Assembly (NCBI GenBank): GCA_009760855.2
Contig: WPIO01000008.1
Span: forward strand, 3,938,501-4,002,500
Direction of reading: 5' to 3'
Length of the DNA: 64,000 nt
Origin: Cristatella mucedo
Taxonomy: Eukaryota; Bryozoa; Phylactolaemata; Cristatellidae
The translations under genes were made by a program, and so were the position numbers. The notes under the pieces are model-generated. The model had not been told where the DNA came from, ran no database searches, and was given only the letters and a program-made list of their open reading frames with translations. Of the stretch, positions 11,401 to 43,114 are shown piece by piece. Each line of letters starts with the position of its first letter. The first letter of the stretch is position 1.

Positions 11401-14400
11401 CTGGGCGTGGCCAGCGTGATTTCTGATGATAGTGCTTGGTGTGGGAGCCAGGAGACTTGTTGCTTGGTCGAGTTACCCAGCCAGATGACAGGTCGTCTGC
11501 AGGGCTGTCGCACAAATGCAGACGTCATCTTGTCACGCACTTTTAGGTTTCTCTATACTCTCTCTCAGGCTTCCTAAATACCTACTACTCGGCCTTTCCT
11601 TGCATCATACACTTATCTGAATCTTTTTGCTAGCTGTGCTTCTAACCTATCTCAAAGTCATTGGAGACTGTATCTTCAACTCAGTTTCTTCAACTCATAT
11701 TCAAGCCTCAAGCCTGACACACTGCCGATTCATATCATGACGTCCCCTTAATCGACCGAATTTAAAGAGATGCAAACAGGCCAATGTTCCTTGCATTCTA
11801 TTCCATTGTTCCTATTCCTTCCTGCTGAATTGCTCCTTGCTTTGTCTTCGTGATTGTCCTCTGTGCTCTTGCTTATTACAATTGCACATGTTATTATCAA
11901 TAATTAGTTTATGTGCTCCCTTTCTAGGCTATAGGAAGTTCCGAGAAAGTGATTCGGTTCTCACAGGGTGCTATACAATGCACTGTTATTATAATCATTG
12001 TTACATGACGACTCGGCAGCCTTAGTATCACCAGAATCCCTGAGGAGCCGGTGCATTGACTTACCCAATGGGAATGTATCCATGCTTGTTGAGTTCTATA
12101 TTTATATTTAGCTTGTTTACTTTCATCAGCCTATGATACCAAATAATGTCGTTGCATCATGTTTATTTTGTTGAGTGTAATAATAATAATACTATATCTG
12201 TATAGCACCCTCAGAGAATCTCTTTCTTGGCACTTATCATTTGCTTTAAAGGGAATCGTGATCAGATGGTAGAGGTAACATCGACATGTCAACAAGCTTA
12301 ACATGGTTAGATGTGACATGCAGTGCCAACATGCAAATACGTTTAGTGGCAGCATGCACAGTGTCAGCAGGCGTAAGCGCACAAAGGACAAATCACAAGT
12401 ACCCATCAAATGCTGTGAGAAATATGCATTTTGCAGTCTGGAGTACCACGCTGTGGGAGCATAAAAACTAAAGGCACGGTCTCTAGAGGATTTGAGGTTT
12501 GGGCAAGGTATAGCTAAACGATTTGAGTCAGAAAAGTGGGGTGATACGATGCCTAGCCTGGTGGGGTAGTAGTTCCGATAGGTAGACTGGAGCAAGAGTG
12601 AAGGGATCTAAAAGTGAGGGGCAGAACCTTGAAGTCGCTGCGCTGCTGTTGATTGGAAACCAGTGGTCGGCAAAAAAGTAGTACATGAGTAGCCGTTCTT
12701 ACGACACGGTGCTAAATTGTTTATGGAACATTCACATACTGGACGCACCGACGAAGTAGTGTTTAGTCATGTTCTGATAGATCAGCCCAACTGCATTCTC
12801 ATTACCTGCCAAGATGCAGGTACTGCTACTTATTATTCTATATTTAGTGTGAGTCTATTGTTATTGCTAAGTAAGGCTAGTCAGCCGCGAGTGCATCTTG
12901 GTTCCAAGCAAGCGACCGGTAAGAGCTCGACAGCTGTCGAAGCTGCAGTATAGACGGCGACTTTTATACATAACTTGCCACAGCTTTCAAGTCACGGACT
13001 CACATTTTGAGTTGGGCTTGTAATAATTCTAGTATGTGACTAATAACCGCAAGGTTCTGCCCATCGATGGGCCAAATCATTTAGTGTCCACTGCGTGAAT
13101 GCTTAGTGTTGAAAACACCACGCATTGTGCTAAATCCAAGCACTCTTTGCTGGCATGCATTCTATCAGCTGCAGCCATTTTGTAGTGCACTGGGCCTTCC
13201 CTATGTCATTATCGCCGGGCTATTGAGGATTCCCCAGCCTCGTTTTAACATACTCTTTAAATTAGAAGTAAAGCAAGGCACTGCTAATTCAGTGTTAGCA
13301 AACTACTATTACTATATTATATTACTATAAGCAACTACTATTGCTTTCAATCGAGCTATTTTTTGGTTTCTTAAAATGGCCCGTGTGTTGTGAACACAGC
13401 CTACTAGTAGTAATCTTAACGTCTGATGGGAGTTTTAACTGTGTGCCTCCCTTCTAGGAAAAGGAAGGAATTGGCAAATTTGTTTCACACGAAAGTTTTT
13501 TGAGTGGTAGAATGGACTTTACTGCTATAGTCTCCTTTTATGAGCAAGTTATTTCTTTTAGTAAGGCAGCACTGGAATTGGCCCAGTTGATTGCACAGCT
13601 TGTGCTTTTCATAGTAAATCGAGCACACTATTGATGCAGTGCTGTGTGTTGAATTTAGGGCGTAAGTTTTGAGATTTCTTCTTTCCTAGGTGGGAACTGG
13701 ATCGTGTTGAACCAAGGACCTATTTCGTAGACACGTTAGGACATCACTTTCGACATTAATTTGCTGTTGTAAAGGGCTATGCATATTCACATTCACACAG
13801 AAAAGATTTGTGGCAAAACTTTTGTGCTGCCTTGGTCGTGCACACCTACTGGTCTCGGTTGTGCTTATTAACATACAATTGTGGCTTTTAGGTTAGCACA
13901 TAATAGCTTTGATTCCTGAATACGACAAGTGGTACTGAGCATACTCAGGTCTGCGCAACGATCGAGTTTTATTTGTGCTGTCCAAGCTAGTTGCAAACAA
14001 GCGACTGGCGTGCTTTGTGAAATTCGTACTGGAATGGGTTGGCAGAACTGGCTGAGGTTATCCCGTTTGAAAAATCCAACATAATTTCTCAATCCTGTTT
14101 GGCCTTTTCTCAACTCTGGAATGTACAGTGTGTTTAGTGGTTTCCTGCCTCCACATGCCAACACAGGTTTTACAGACTATACAATGCCTGAAAGAGACTT
14201 GCCTGTGCTATATAGAACTGGAAATCTGCCGTCGATGGAGGTGAACATTCAGCTCATGTAGTGGTGACTCGGGCGTATTGGGGCAGTGTCGAATTTAGTT
14301 GGCGTTGTGTAGCTGCTATGTACTTTTGTGTTGCTAGCGGATACTCTGTTCCTGCTAAGTAAGTATGAATATGTCTACAAGTCATTCACTGCAATTTTTT

Positions 14401-16349
14401 TTAGGCTTTACAACAAGGAATCTGTCATCGAGTTCCTCCTGAACAAGAGCCAGGCAGATCACTCGACTTCCTTCAACCATCTCCGTGGCTTGAAGGTTGG
14501 TCCTGCTCATCTTGAGTCAGATTTTATGCCAGAGCACTGAACTTCGGTGTACTGCAGAGTTTAATCTCACTTAATTTCTTTCAGGATATTAAAGAACTAA
14601 ACTTGACCGACAACCTTGCGTTCGTGGACCGTGGTGCTGAAAAGGTGGACTCTAGTGAAATGCAAAGGGCTGCTACATCACCGTTTGTTTGCCCGATCGT
14701 TGGCGTGGAAATGAGTGGCAAATACAGGTGCATATCTTGTTATGTTCATTAACTTGCGCTTGGTTTTGCTTCTATTTGAGATTGTGGGCAGCTGTAGTGG
14801 AAGACTGTAGTTGGGGTCACGTGGTAGAGAAGGCAGATAACAAAGAATTTCTTGAGCTCGTTCACAGCAAAAACGTTAGCATCTTTGAGTTGTGGCCTTG
14901 CGTAGAATTACGCATGTGCAGCCCTATCCAGGACCTCAGCATTCGAAAACCATGGCAGTACTTGGCTGCTTGGTGTACAGCTCTTATGTTGATGTGTGTA
15001 GTTCTCCCACCATCAATAGTCACATCCCACCAGCTCAGCTTTCTTTCTATGTGCTGTTCCTTGTGGTATGCTTAATGAACGGCTGTATATTTACCGATTT
15101 CTAATAATTGCAGATTTATCGTTCTGTGGAGCTGTGGCTGTGTATTCTCAGAGCGTGCTCTAAAGGAAGTCAAAGGCGATCAGTGTCACAAGGTAAGAAA
15201 TGCATCCTCAATATTCAGGTGCTCTTCGTGCATTATAATGCAGCCGGGCAATCTGTGCTGCTCATGGTTGCATTGTTATTCTCAGCACAAAGCAGCTCCA
15301 CTGTTTTCCAGCACGGTCCTACATTTGTTCAGCGGAAAGGCTACTACTACCTGTATGTTACTAGCTGTTTATTTTCTCCTTTGTCTTTCTCCTCACATAA
15401 TTTCGTTGAGCTGCTTTTTAATAAAAGCACAGTAATGGTGTGTTGTGGTGGCTCAATCCCTTGCCGTTGCTGTGTTGATCAAGTCCGGCCGTTGCTCAAA
15501 TCATCAATCTTGGTACAAACCCTGTCAATGTCATCCGTGTCTCGGCTCGTTGCATCGAGTGGGGTCATACTTGTGGTTTATGCAGATTGTGCGTTCTTAC
15601 CAACGTCATGATTCGACCATTGGCAGCATCTAAGATACGGCTGCTTTATTAGCAGTGTGTGTATGCGCACGCTTGCGGCCTGCCAGCATTTGGACTTGTG
15701 TCCATTGCAGTGTGGTAAGCCTTTCAAAGGAGATGACATAGTTATCATCAACGGTACCCCTGAAGATGTAGAGCAGCTCAAAAAACGCATGGACGAACGA
15801 CGAGCAAAAGCCAAGCTTGAAAAAGTGAGTACACATGCAGCTGCTACCATTGATTTACCACGATATAGAAATAGTTCAGCTGAACGATCAAGCACGTGTT
15901 TCGATTGCTTGCAGAAACCACCACGAAAGGCTTTGCCAGCTGCAGCAGGAAGCGAAGCAGCGGTGTCCACAGAAGCCCCACTCAGCAATGGATTGCACGC
16001 TGGCGAGAAGCGTGCGCTGCCGATAGCAGCAGCGAGCACCGAAGTTGCTGGACTGATTGACAAGCTCGAACCACAGGCCGTATGCATAGAAGCAATTGAC
16101 GGACCGAATCGCAAGAAATCCAAGCTGGCTTACTCAGCCGCTGCTGCTGCTGGTACTCAACCGACTGCTGGGAAACTGCTGCAGCCCTCTTCAGCTACAT
16201 CGAGCTCGACAAAGCTGACTAGCAAGTGTAAAAGTTTGCAAGCAGATTCTTCAAGAAGTGATACCTTCAAGTCTCTGTTCACAACGCACCAGACGGCGCT
16301 CAGCCAGCCGAAACCCCACTGGGTTACCTTTAATCCTCAGTACTTCTGA
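8377..16349 (+). CDS. RTF2: Replication termination factor 2 (RTF2 / RTFDC1)
   Basis: A nuclear C2HC2 zinc-finger (RING-like) protein that regulates stalled replication forks and is itself removed by the DDI1/2-proteasome route in vertebrates. Seven exons (8377-8445, 8534-8628, 14405-14495, 14585-14727, 15114-15192, 15711-15824, 15915-16349) total 1026 nt and give 341 residues, close to the family length. The N-terminus is MGCDGGTIPKR, essentially identical to human. Further conserved blocks are KPIV-CELGRLYNKESVIEFLL, CPIVGVEMSGKY, CGCVFSERALKE, CHKCGKPF and MDERRAKAKLEK. The last exon is a variable Ala/Ser/Lys-rich tail ending SLFTTH...HWVTFNP. Intron 2 is 5.8 kb and packed with retroelements; three other introns are only 88-90 bp. 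The gene converges on CCDC91. Confidence 0.96.
8534..8628 (+). CDS. RTF2: RTF2 exon 2, residues 24-55
   Basis: Acceptor TTTGTAG. Encodes the KDKNADL...W region and KPIVCCELG. Donor GTAAGA, phase 2. No single long reading frame shows it; it was found by matching the family. Confidence 0.93.
8892..10425 (-). mobile_element. LINE-A copy with reverse transcriptase remnant
   Basis: The minus-strand reading encodes a CR1/L2-type reverse transcriptase: GVSQGSVLGPVLFTVYTLPL, VDDTQLYL (the catalytic YADD is altered to YVDD) and FLKLNDDKTNLLVMG. The conserved C-terminal domain and AAT tail follow towards 8892. The upstream end shows the LDPIP...INNIIN segment. It is broken by frameshifts and stops, so inactive. 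It lies in RTF2 intron 2. Confidence 0.9.
11127..11513 (+). mobile_element. LTR-like repeat, copy 1 (possible solo LTR)
   Basis: About 385 bp that aligns along its length with 59111-59510. It starts TG and ends CA, with a TATA-like AATATAAGG in the middle, as in an LTR. A 17-base G run lies at 11224-11240. No gag or pol follows. It lies in RTF2 intron 2. The LTR call is an inference. Confidence 0.55.
11930..12012 (+). repeat. LINE-A type 3' tail, degraded
   Basis: AAGTTCCGAGAAAGTGATTC, then GGTTCTCACAGGGTGCTATA and an AT-rich end, matching the LINE-A 3' tail with several changes. Confidence 0.5.
12180..12715 (-). mobile_element. LINE-A fragment, 3' end
   Basis: AAT tail, conserved 3' UTR and RT C-terminal domain (minus strand SFYAPTAWYS region). 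5' truncated and divergent from the other copies. It lies in RTF2 intron 2. Confidence 0.8.
14405..14495 (+). CDS. RTF2: RTF2 exon 3, residues 55-85
   Basis: T-rich acceptor. Encodes RLYNKESVIEFLLNKS. Donor GTTGGT, phase 0. Confidence 0.95.
14585..14727 (+). CDS. RTF2: RTF2 exon 4, residues 86-133
   Basis: Acceptor CTTTCAG. Encodes DIKELNLTDN and CPIVGVEMSGKY with the first zinc-ligand Cys. Donor GTGCAT, phase 2. Confidence 0.95.
15114..15192 (+). CDS. RTF2: RTF2 exon 5, residues 133-159
   Basis: Acceptor ATTGCAG. Encodes CGCVFSERALKE and CHK, the core zinc-binding block. Donor GTAAGA, phase 0. Confidence 0.95.
15711..15824 (+). CDS. RTF2: RTF2 exon 6, residues 160-197
   Basis: Acceptor CATTGCAG. 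Encodes CGKPFKGDDIVIINGT and MDERRAKAKLEK. Donor GTGAGT, phase 0. Confidence 0.96.
15915..16349 (+). CDS. RTF2: RTF2 exon 7 and stop, residues 198-341
   Basis: Acceptor GCTTGCAG. Low-complexity tail ending with the conserved SLFTTH and HWVTFNPQYF. Stop TGA at 16347-16349. Confidence 0.95.
   Translation, partial: KPPRKALPAAAGSEAAVSTEAPLSNGLHAGEKRALPIAAASTEVAGLIDKLEPQAVCIEAIDGPNRKKSKLAYSAAAAAGTQPTAGKLLQPSSATSSSTKLTSKCKSLQADSSRSDTFKSLFTTHQTALSQPKPHWVTFNPQYF
16329..16334 (-). terminator. Candidate CCDC91 polyadenylation signal ATTAAA
   Basis: The nearest ATTAAA on the minus strand after the CCDC91 stop, lying within the RTF2 last coding exon. No AATAAA occurs closer. If used, the two transcripts overlap tail to tail. 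Confidence 0.35.
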
Positions 16350-16423
16350 GGCTTTGGTACTGTATGGAATTTCCGGTCGAAGTCTTTTGCTTGTCGATTT
16401 TCCTTTTAAGTTTGTGTGTAAGT

Positions 16424-16429
16424 AATAAA
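16424..16429 (+). terminator. RTF2 polyadenylation signal AATAAA
   Basis: A canonical AATAAA 75 bp after the RTF2 stop codon. Cleavage 10-30 bp further would end the RTF2 transcript just before, or at, the CCDC91 stop codon on the other strand. Confidence 0.7.
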
Positions 16430-16474
16430 ATAACTGAGATAGATTTCTGGTTTTTCTCGTCCAAGTTGTCAGGC

Positions 16475-36678
<20,204 letters not shown>

Positions 36679-36954
36679 CGTAAAAATGCACGGGAGGTAG
36701 ACCCGGAAACCGGCTGGCTAGTGTGCGTAACAAAATGGACTCGCTGATACCGACCGGCGTTTAATTGGCGCGTGGGCCTAGCCGTTGTGGTTGCAGTTGT
36801 TCTTCATTTATAGGGTGTATTTATGTGCGTATCTCGTCAGCGATACGTCTACCGAGGTCTGTAGAATGCATCTGTAGGTATTTCAAAGCAGCCCTAATCA
36901 TTTAGTAGTTACTGCGACAAACCGCAGTCCGCTTTCCAGTAAGTAATCGTTGCG
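36679..36954. promoter_or_regulatory. Presumed CCDC91 5' UTR and promoter
   Basis: Sequence immediately upstream of the CCDC91 ATG. No TATA box or other named element is recognised; the role is inferred from position. Confidence 0.35.
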
Positions 36955-37092
36955 CTGGTTTGGCCTGGTGGTTAAGGTGCTCGCCCCGACCAAGGTGTGG
37001 CCGATGTCGAGGGCTCGAGCCCCGAGGCATTTGTGAAGTGCCTGAATAGAGCCTAAGTTCTCTTAGGGTGTTGTACAAATGAATTATATATT
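36950..37092 (+). mobile_element. SINE-2 copy
   Basis: TGGTTTGGCCTGGTGGTTAAG (A box region), GGGCTCGAGCCCCGAGG (B box region), then GTGAAGTGCCTGAATAGAGC and TAAGTTCTCTTAGGGTGTTG ending AATGAATTATAT. The 3' part matches the LINE-A tail. Confidence 0.88.
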
Positions 37093-37262
37093 CGTCGGGG
37101 CTATCGGCAGCTGGTGGCCAGACAATGAAGCTTGCGTGGCCGAACTCGGCATCCCACGCTCGGAGATCGCGGCTCTGAGGCGGCACTGCGTCTCCGACGC
37201 GCCATTACCGGCTCGGAAGCCGTGCGGTCCCTGTTTCTGGACAGGGAGGGCCGAGTAGCACG

Positions 37263-37292
37263 CTCGACCGCAGCAGGACAGCGCACGGCTGG

Positions 37293-37383
<91 letters not shown>

Positions 37384-37411
37384 GGTGGTGCGCTGTCCTG
37401 CCGGGGTCGAG
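37263..37411. repeat. (TA)n tract bounded by a 24-bp inverted repeat
   Basis: The left arm 37263-37286 and right arm 37388-37411 pair at 22 of 24 positions (core GCAGGACAGCGCAC / GTGCGCTGTCCTGC). About 88 bp of pure TA (37295-37382) lies between them. Confidence 0.92.
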
Positions 37412-38215
37412 TAATATATATTACTTAAACATATTTTTCTTAATAATATACATTTTTGAATTTGCTTTGGCCGCTGACAGCAACCCTATATAGCCCAACC
37501 CACACTAGTTTCTGTGAAGTCCGCAATCGTTCATTTGATGCGGCGATTGCTAGCCATCAGCATATAGCTCAGTTCGACTTCTTGAGTGCGCCCTACTTAC
37601 GCGTGTGCAGTGTGTGCTGTTTAGAAAGTCTGCCCACAGCGTTACAGCGTCACGTTGCTGCAATGCAGGCACAGCGCTCGCTACGATTTCCCTACGACTC
37701 ATGTTAGCCGTGCTTCGACAAACCGCCAGCTTCACCGGTATTTGCTACGCATCGGCGAGGACCAGCTCCGCTACCCGCCCAGTATTCTCAGGCAAGGCCC
37801 CCAGTAACGGTTCAAAAGAGGTTCTGAAGGTTTAAAACGTCATTTTTTATCTCAGATTACAATCCTCAGATGTTAGGAACGACTTCAAACGTTTGGCAGA
37901 ATTTTTTTTTGGTCTGGTAGCCACATCTTAGTTTACATAATACTTTTGATGCATTGATTTAGTCGAGCATAAGAATACCACAGGCAACCGTGGATTAATT
38001 AAGCAGCGGCCTAGACGAACTGGATCGAAACGCCGGGAAGAGGTCCAGAGAGTCGTGGATGATTACGTCACACAAAAGCTAATTGAAAATATATGCTGCC
38101 CAGGGTCTTGCGATCTTGGTACAGGGGTGCTAGTGGTAATAAGAAATCATGCGTGGACTTTGGAGCTGTTGATAAGAGTTTAGCACGAATTGTTTGTTAT
38201 TACATGCAGGAAGAC
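37412..38215. other. Intergenic, nothing recognised
   Basis: AT-rich then mixed sequence; short open frames show no family signature. A stretch near 37736 resembles one near 55035 over about 45 bp. Confidence 0.4.
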
Positions 38216-38221
38216 CAACAA

Positions 38222-38378
38222 GTAGTGAGTTACAGAAGATTTGGGATTTCAGGAAAAGCATGGACCAGCTTGGCTGTAAAGTCCTTATCTACACAAGCCC
38301 GGATTTTTGCTATGTTGCGTAGGTGAAAGTATGCAGACTCTACTGTGGAGCTGATGTGCTCACCTAGTGTATAGCATT
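38222..38378 (-). mobile_element. Old LINE-A internal fragment
   Basis: AGTTACAGAAGATTTGGGAT, then GCATGGACCAGCTTGGCTGT, ACAAGCCCGGATTTTTGC and TACTGTGGAGCTGATGTG follow the order seen within LINE-A at 30970-31110, with many changes. Confidence 0.65.
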
Positions 38379-41300
38379 CCAGCATTTGCCGGCAGATATA
38401 CAATTTAGTTGGTAGTTTACTGTCCTAGCATAAAGAGGGAAATGAGTAAGTAGTAGCTTATTTTAGTAAAGTGCTAAGTGATTCAGAGCGGAATTACCTT
38501 CGAAAAGGAATAAATTGTTAGCCACCATAAAAGTCTGAATAGTTGGTATTCATATCTTTATGCGTTTCACTTCACGAACTGAACTGATCATCTGGTCCTG
38601 AAACAGCTTCGCACACTCAAAAACAAGAGAGGCAGCTCGCTAGGTAGGTTGCAGAGCTAGACCAGTAAACTGGTAATTATGAGATACAAGATCGAACTGG
38701 AACTGCCCATAAAAATGCCGACAGCATGAGACATAGACCGTGTCGCGACAATAGCAGCATGTTGCTGGCAATGAAAGGGATTAAGCTATCGCTGTGCCTA
38801 ATTAGCGAAGAATTGGAAACGGTGTAGAGGCTTTGACGAATACGTAGGACGAGGTATGAATAGTTGGACCATAGGAAAGACGAGGGTACGAACCTGCTGC
38901 CACCGATGCAGTGGCTATGGGAGCACAGGTTTCACCCGTGTGGGAGAAGGTCTCTACGCATAGCAAGGCCACAATGTATAGAAGGTCAACACTGTAGGAC
39001 AGGCTTGGACTCCACCAGGCACTGCTACAGCGAAAATGATTATCTTAAAAAAGTCCGATCGCAACTCTGCTGGCAGTGATGCCTCAGATAATCAAGCCTG
39101 TATTTCTGACAGAAGCGAACGATAAACTCACAGGCGGACTCTCTGAAGTTAAAAAGACGCCGGGTCATTCGAGGCATCGGTTCTATTGGATAACCATGCG
39201 TGTGAATTAGAAGATTGGTACATAAATCCAGCCGGAAATATTGTAATAAGAAATGGCCAAGGCTGACTACTTAGTAGTGGGCAAGTTTGCCGTGTTCTCT
39301 GGTTGACGCTCTGATAGAGCGAGTCGCAATTGATAAGGTGCTGCTCTCGCTTTGATTGCGACCAAATGTGGCAAAAAACATCTGTTTTTGATTTAATTTC
39401 TTAGCTAAGTGGCCCTAAGGCTGCACCATTTGAGACCAGGATGCCGCTACCATTGCCAGTGTTGCATGACATTACTTCGATTGCTTTGACATACCCAATT
39501 AATTTCATTCTGATCCGCCAGCAATTTTGAGTCGGCTGCATTTGCAATGCTACAAGCTATTGGATAGCTACAAAAACGCGGACCACGCCTGCCCCCGTCG
39601 GATGGTACGACAGACCGATACAACCGGACGCTGACGAAGGGCATTGCTGCCGATAAATATATAAAACGTTAGACGGTCTGGGCTTGCTATTGCAGCCTTT
39701 GCTAGTACCTTACGTTGAGCTGAGCACGAGCTCACCCGATGGCTCGGTCGCCCGATTGATGCTGAGTAGGAAGCCGAGCGGATCTGTTGCGAGGAGTGGT
39801 CCCACTTTGCTGCTTCGAGCGCTCTCGAGTACGTCTGTGATACGCAAGAATGGCTTTGGAGCATTTATGATCAGTTTATAGAAGATTTTGCCTTCTCAGT
39901 CGCTGCGCGAGTCGCGTCACCCTCGCCATGCATGCGTAACCGCACCCGGACAGAGAGATTAAGCCGTCGCCGGGTCTACGCTTCGGGTCTTAGCAATAAT
40001 CCAGCCAGCAATCGCAAGGTTGCAAGCGGAACCGTAGCTAGCTAGCAGCGGCCTCTGACTAGCGACGACCGTCTTTCGGCGGCGCAAAGCAGCGCTCGCG
40101 ACGATGCTAGATGCGTAGCTTGCGGCGGCGTAGCGAGTCGTAGATGTAGTGGCCTCGACAAGCGGCGGCGGCTTGCGGCCGACGGTTAAGCGACGAGGCA
40201 GCAATGGAGAGCAGTGCGCGTACGTTAACGTGGCAGTTGCCCCAGAAAAAAGCTCATTTGACAGCCGCAGAGTGACGGTTGACCGCGATCCGTATTAGTG
40301 TACGATTCTCGTAAGACATCCCAAGAGCACGACTGCGCGCCGGGCGCGAAGCCCGTGGGAGACCGTCGTCTGTCTCACCATTATGCGACTTCGACTTAAG
40401 GCGTACGGACGCCGCCTATCCTCGATTGTGAAATAGCCGGTCCTCAGTCTCTCTATAGACCAGGAGCCGCCAGTAATAGCTCGCCGGTCATAATCTGGCC
40501 GACACTGACCTCCGACTACTCAGCAACTTGGTACTGTCAGTCAATAGTAATAACTATTTCCTCACACTACAGTAATTTAACTGACGAATCTGCGTTAATA
40601 GCGAGTCCCATGAAAAAACACCGAGCTATGAGACATAAATCGGGCGCACGTGTTTAGCTTCGTCGGCTCTGCACGACGCCACACTTGCGGAGACTCCCGG
40701 TCGAGCGAACGCCTGCTTGAGCTCTAGCCGCCCAGTTTCAGCCCAACATTCTTGGCTTCAGACTTGGTTAGCGGCTGACTGCTAAGTAGTATGCTCTGTG
40801 GTAAGTTCGAATTGTATGCATCAAGACGTGGTGAGCAGAGCGAGGAGGCAAGTTCGCTTGTCCCTGTAAGCGGTAGCTGCTTGACAAAGCTGTCGCAAGA
40901 ACCGGCGTGCTATAGCGATCTCGCTTTCTCGCAATCTACCACACTGCATTGCGCGACTTGTACGCTGTCCATTCATCCAACGAGGTTGGTACATCGCAAC
41001 GGAAATCCTTATCATTTGGTTGCCTGGTTGAACGGATTTCCGAGTTTTTCCCAGAATTCCCTCATTTCTCCATCTGCAGTCAGCATAGCCATCAACGTGA
41101 TAGCGCTACTTCCCGTATACTTGCTTCGCTCCATCTTCCATTTCGTCTTTCTTCTTAGCATTTTGTAAGCGATGCCTCTTATAGGGTGACGCCCATGTTT
41201 ATGGTCATTGGGTGATGCAAGCGGGATTTCTGCTATGACCTTTGACCTTTACATCCGGTCTTCCAAAGGCCAGCAATAGTCAACTTGCTTGCGCCAGCAG

Positions 41301-42860
41301 ATACGGGCTGTCGGTTTGAGCATGGTGCGGATAAATGGTACGGACCACGATGCCGCGGGATGGCGGACCAGGAGGACCCAACCTTGCAAAAAGAAACGGC
41401 TAGATCGTGATATTACTGTACGCAAATTCGAGCGATAAAGACGAATGAGGAAATACTTTAGATACTGATATTTTATTTTAACTCACGAAACCGGATTGTG
41501 CAAGCACTCAGCTACCAGACATTTTATTTGAAGTCGATAAATTACGTGCATGGACTATCAGTATACTGAAACATTGTTAGCTACAGCTTCCTTCGCCTAG
41601 CAGACTAGTTCAAAGACGAATTTCGGCCAGCGCTCGCTTGTAGGCACTTTGGCCTTGACCGACACTAAGGACCCTGCCCACGACGTAAGTCGGCATAGGC
41701 TGGCCACCACGAGGCGAAATTGGTGACACCCGAAGTTCACTGAAAGTGACCGAAGGTGAAAGGCCCTTTCCAGCCGACTCAAACGCAAAAAACTTCATCA
41801 CAAGTTGGTAGTACTGGCCCTGTCGATAGTTTGCTCGTTAAACGTCAATGCCGGAGCCCGGTGTCGTAGAACTATTTAGTTTGCTGTTGATCATCTGCAA
41901 GCAGAAATTTGGGTTTTAAAAGTCGGCACGCGACATTGCCCGACATTTCGACCAATAATTGGTACGTAATAGGCATTCCTTTTATGGGAGTTGAGCCAAC
42001 CGAAGCCGTCAAATCGGTTTTTCACAGCTAGCGAAGTCTACGGAGACTGCATACAGAATAACATCATCTATGTAGGAGACCGGCTTAGTACCAACGTAGA
42101 GGCTTCTTAAATCAAGGCGTAGGTCAAAGTCTGTTTTACATTGAGCGATAGATTTTTTCTCTAGTTTCAAGCTAAATTGTTAAATTTAGTGACTTGAAAG
42201 AAACGCTTAAATACCTATCACAAAACTGTCACTGATCACCGTATTCGCTTAGGCGCTTTCATTGCAAAGTGTGGTCGCGTGCTAACCAAAGGTGCACCCG
42301 GAAATCAGATTGCTTCCTTGCTCGGCAAATAAATATTCACACACACACATCCACAGCTCACTCATCGCTTTGTAAATTTGACGACGGGAAAGTGGCGGTA
42401 AAAACCTCACATCGGGTGTTCATGCTGTAAGTATATTATTAGGAGACTATGGTACGGACATCGGAATCAAAGCGATCTACGAGTTACCTTCACAGCGGAC
42501 TGGACAGAGGTGCTTTTATCGGCTTTAGCGACCACGAGCATTCAAGTACGTAGCCTCGTTTGGATATCCTTTTAGCACCGTAGAATGCTTCCGCGGCAGA
42601 ACAGGTGATTAATGTCCTTGCGACAGGCAGACTGAGCTACTACGACAAACGAATCAGTTCTAGGAGCGCTTCCAAAGACAGCTCCGAGGCGGCCCTGCAG
42701 CTCACACAAAACTAGACAGCTCATTTAGTTCTCAATCAATACATCACTCGGGAGCGCAGCAGCAACACTCTCTCGGTGTTGTCTCTGGTCGCCTGAAAAC
42801 AATTACAAATATCTTTTTTCGAGGCGGAATAGCAGCACAGCCGCCACCCAGCTTCTTCGA
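38379..42860. other. 4.5 kb with no confident gene
   Basis: Read on both strands. Open frames of 60-125 codons occur but lack splice context or family motifs. One minus-strand frame at 41610-41837 is protein-like and is listed separately as a finding. No tRNA, microsatellite or known LINE signature was seen. Confidence 0.4.
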
Positions 42861-42869
42861 ATTCCAGAT

Positions 42870-43036
42870 ATATGTACATATGTATATATGCATGCATATG
42901 TACATATGTACATATATATATATATATATGCTCTCTCTTTACATATACGGTATATATATATATACCGGTATATATATATATATCAGTATATTTAAATGTA
43001 CATATACATAGCGGTATATATATGCATATATATACC
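42870..43036. repeat. TA-rich imperfect palindromes
   Basis: Alternating TA/TG/CA with self-complementary units such as GCATGCATATGTACATATGT and ACGGTATATATATATATACC. Likely an expanded, interrupted TA microsatellite. Confidence 0.8.
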
Positions 43037-43114
43037 TCTTAGAGCCAGAAATTTAATAAGAACTCGAACCAGCCTTGAGCTTCCTGTTAAACAATGTCGC
43101 ACGTAACAAATAAT

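Noticed and set aside
37736-37785. 45-bp similarity between 37736 and 55035
   Set aside because: Too short and too diverged to call a repeat family; it may be an old fragment next to SINE-1.
40791-41168. 125-codon plus-strand open frame
   Set aside because: No homology signature, no splice context, and amino acid composition like random sequence; only a Leu-rich end that could mimic a membrane segment.
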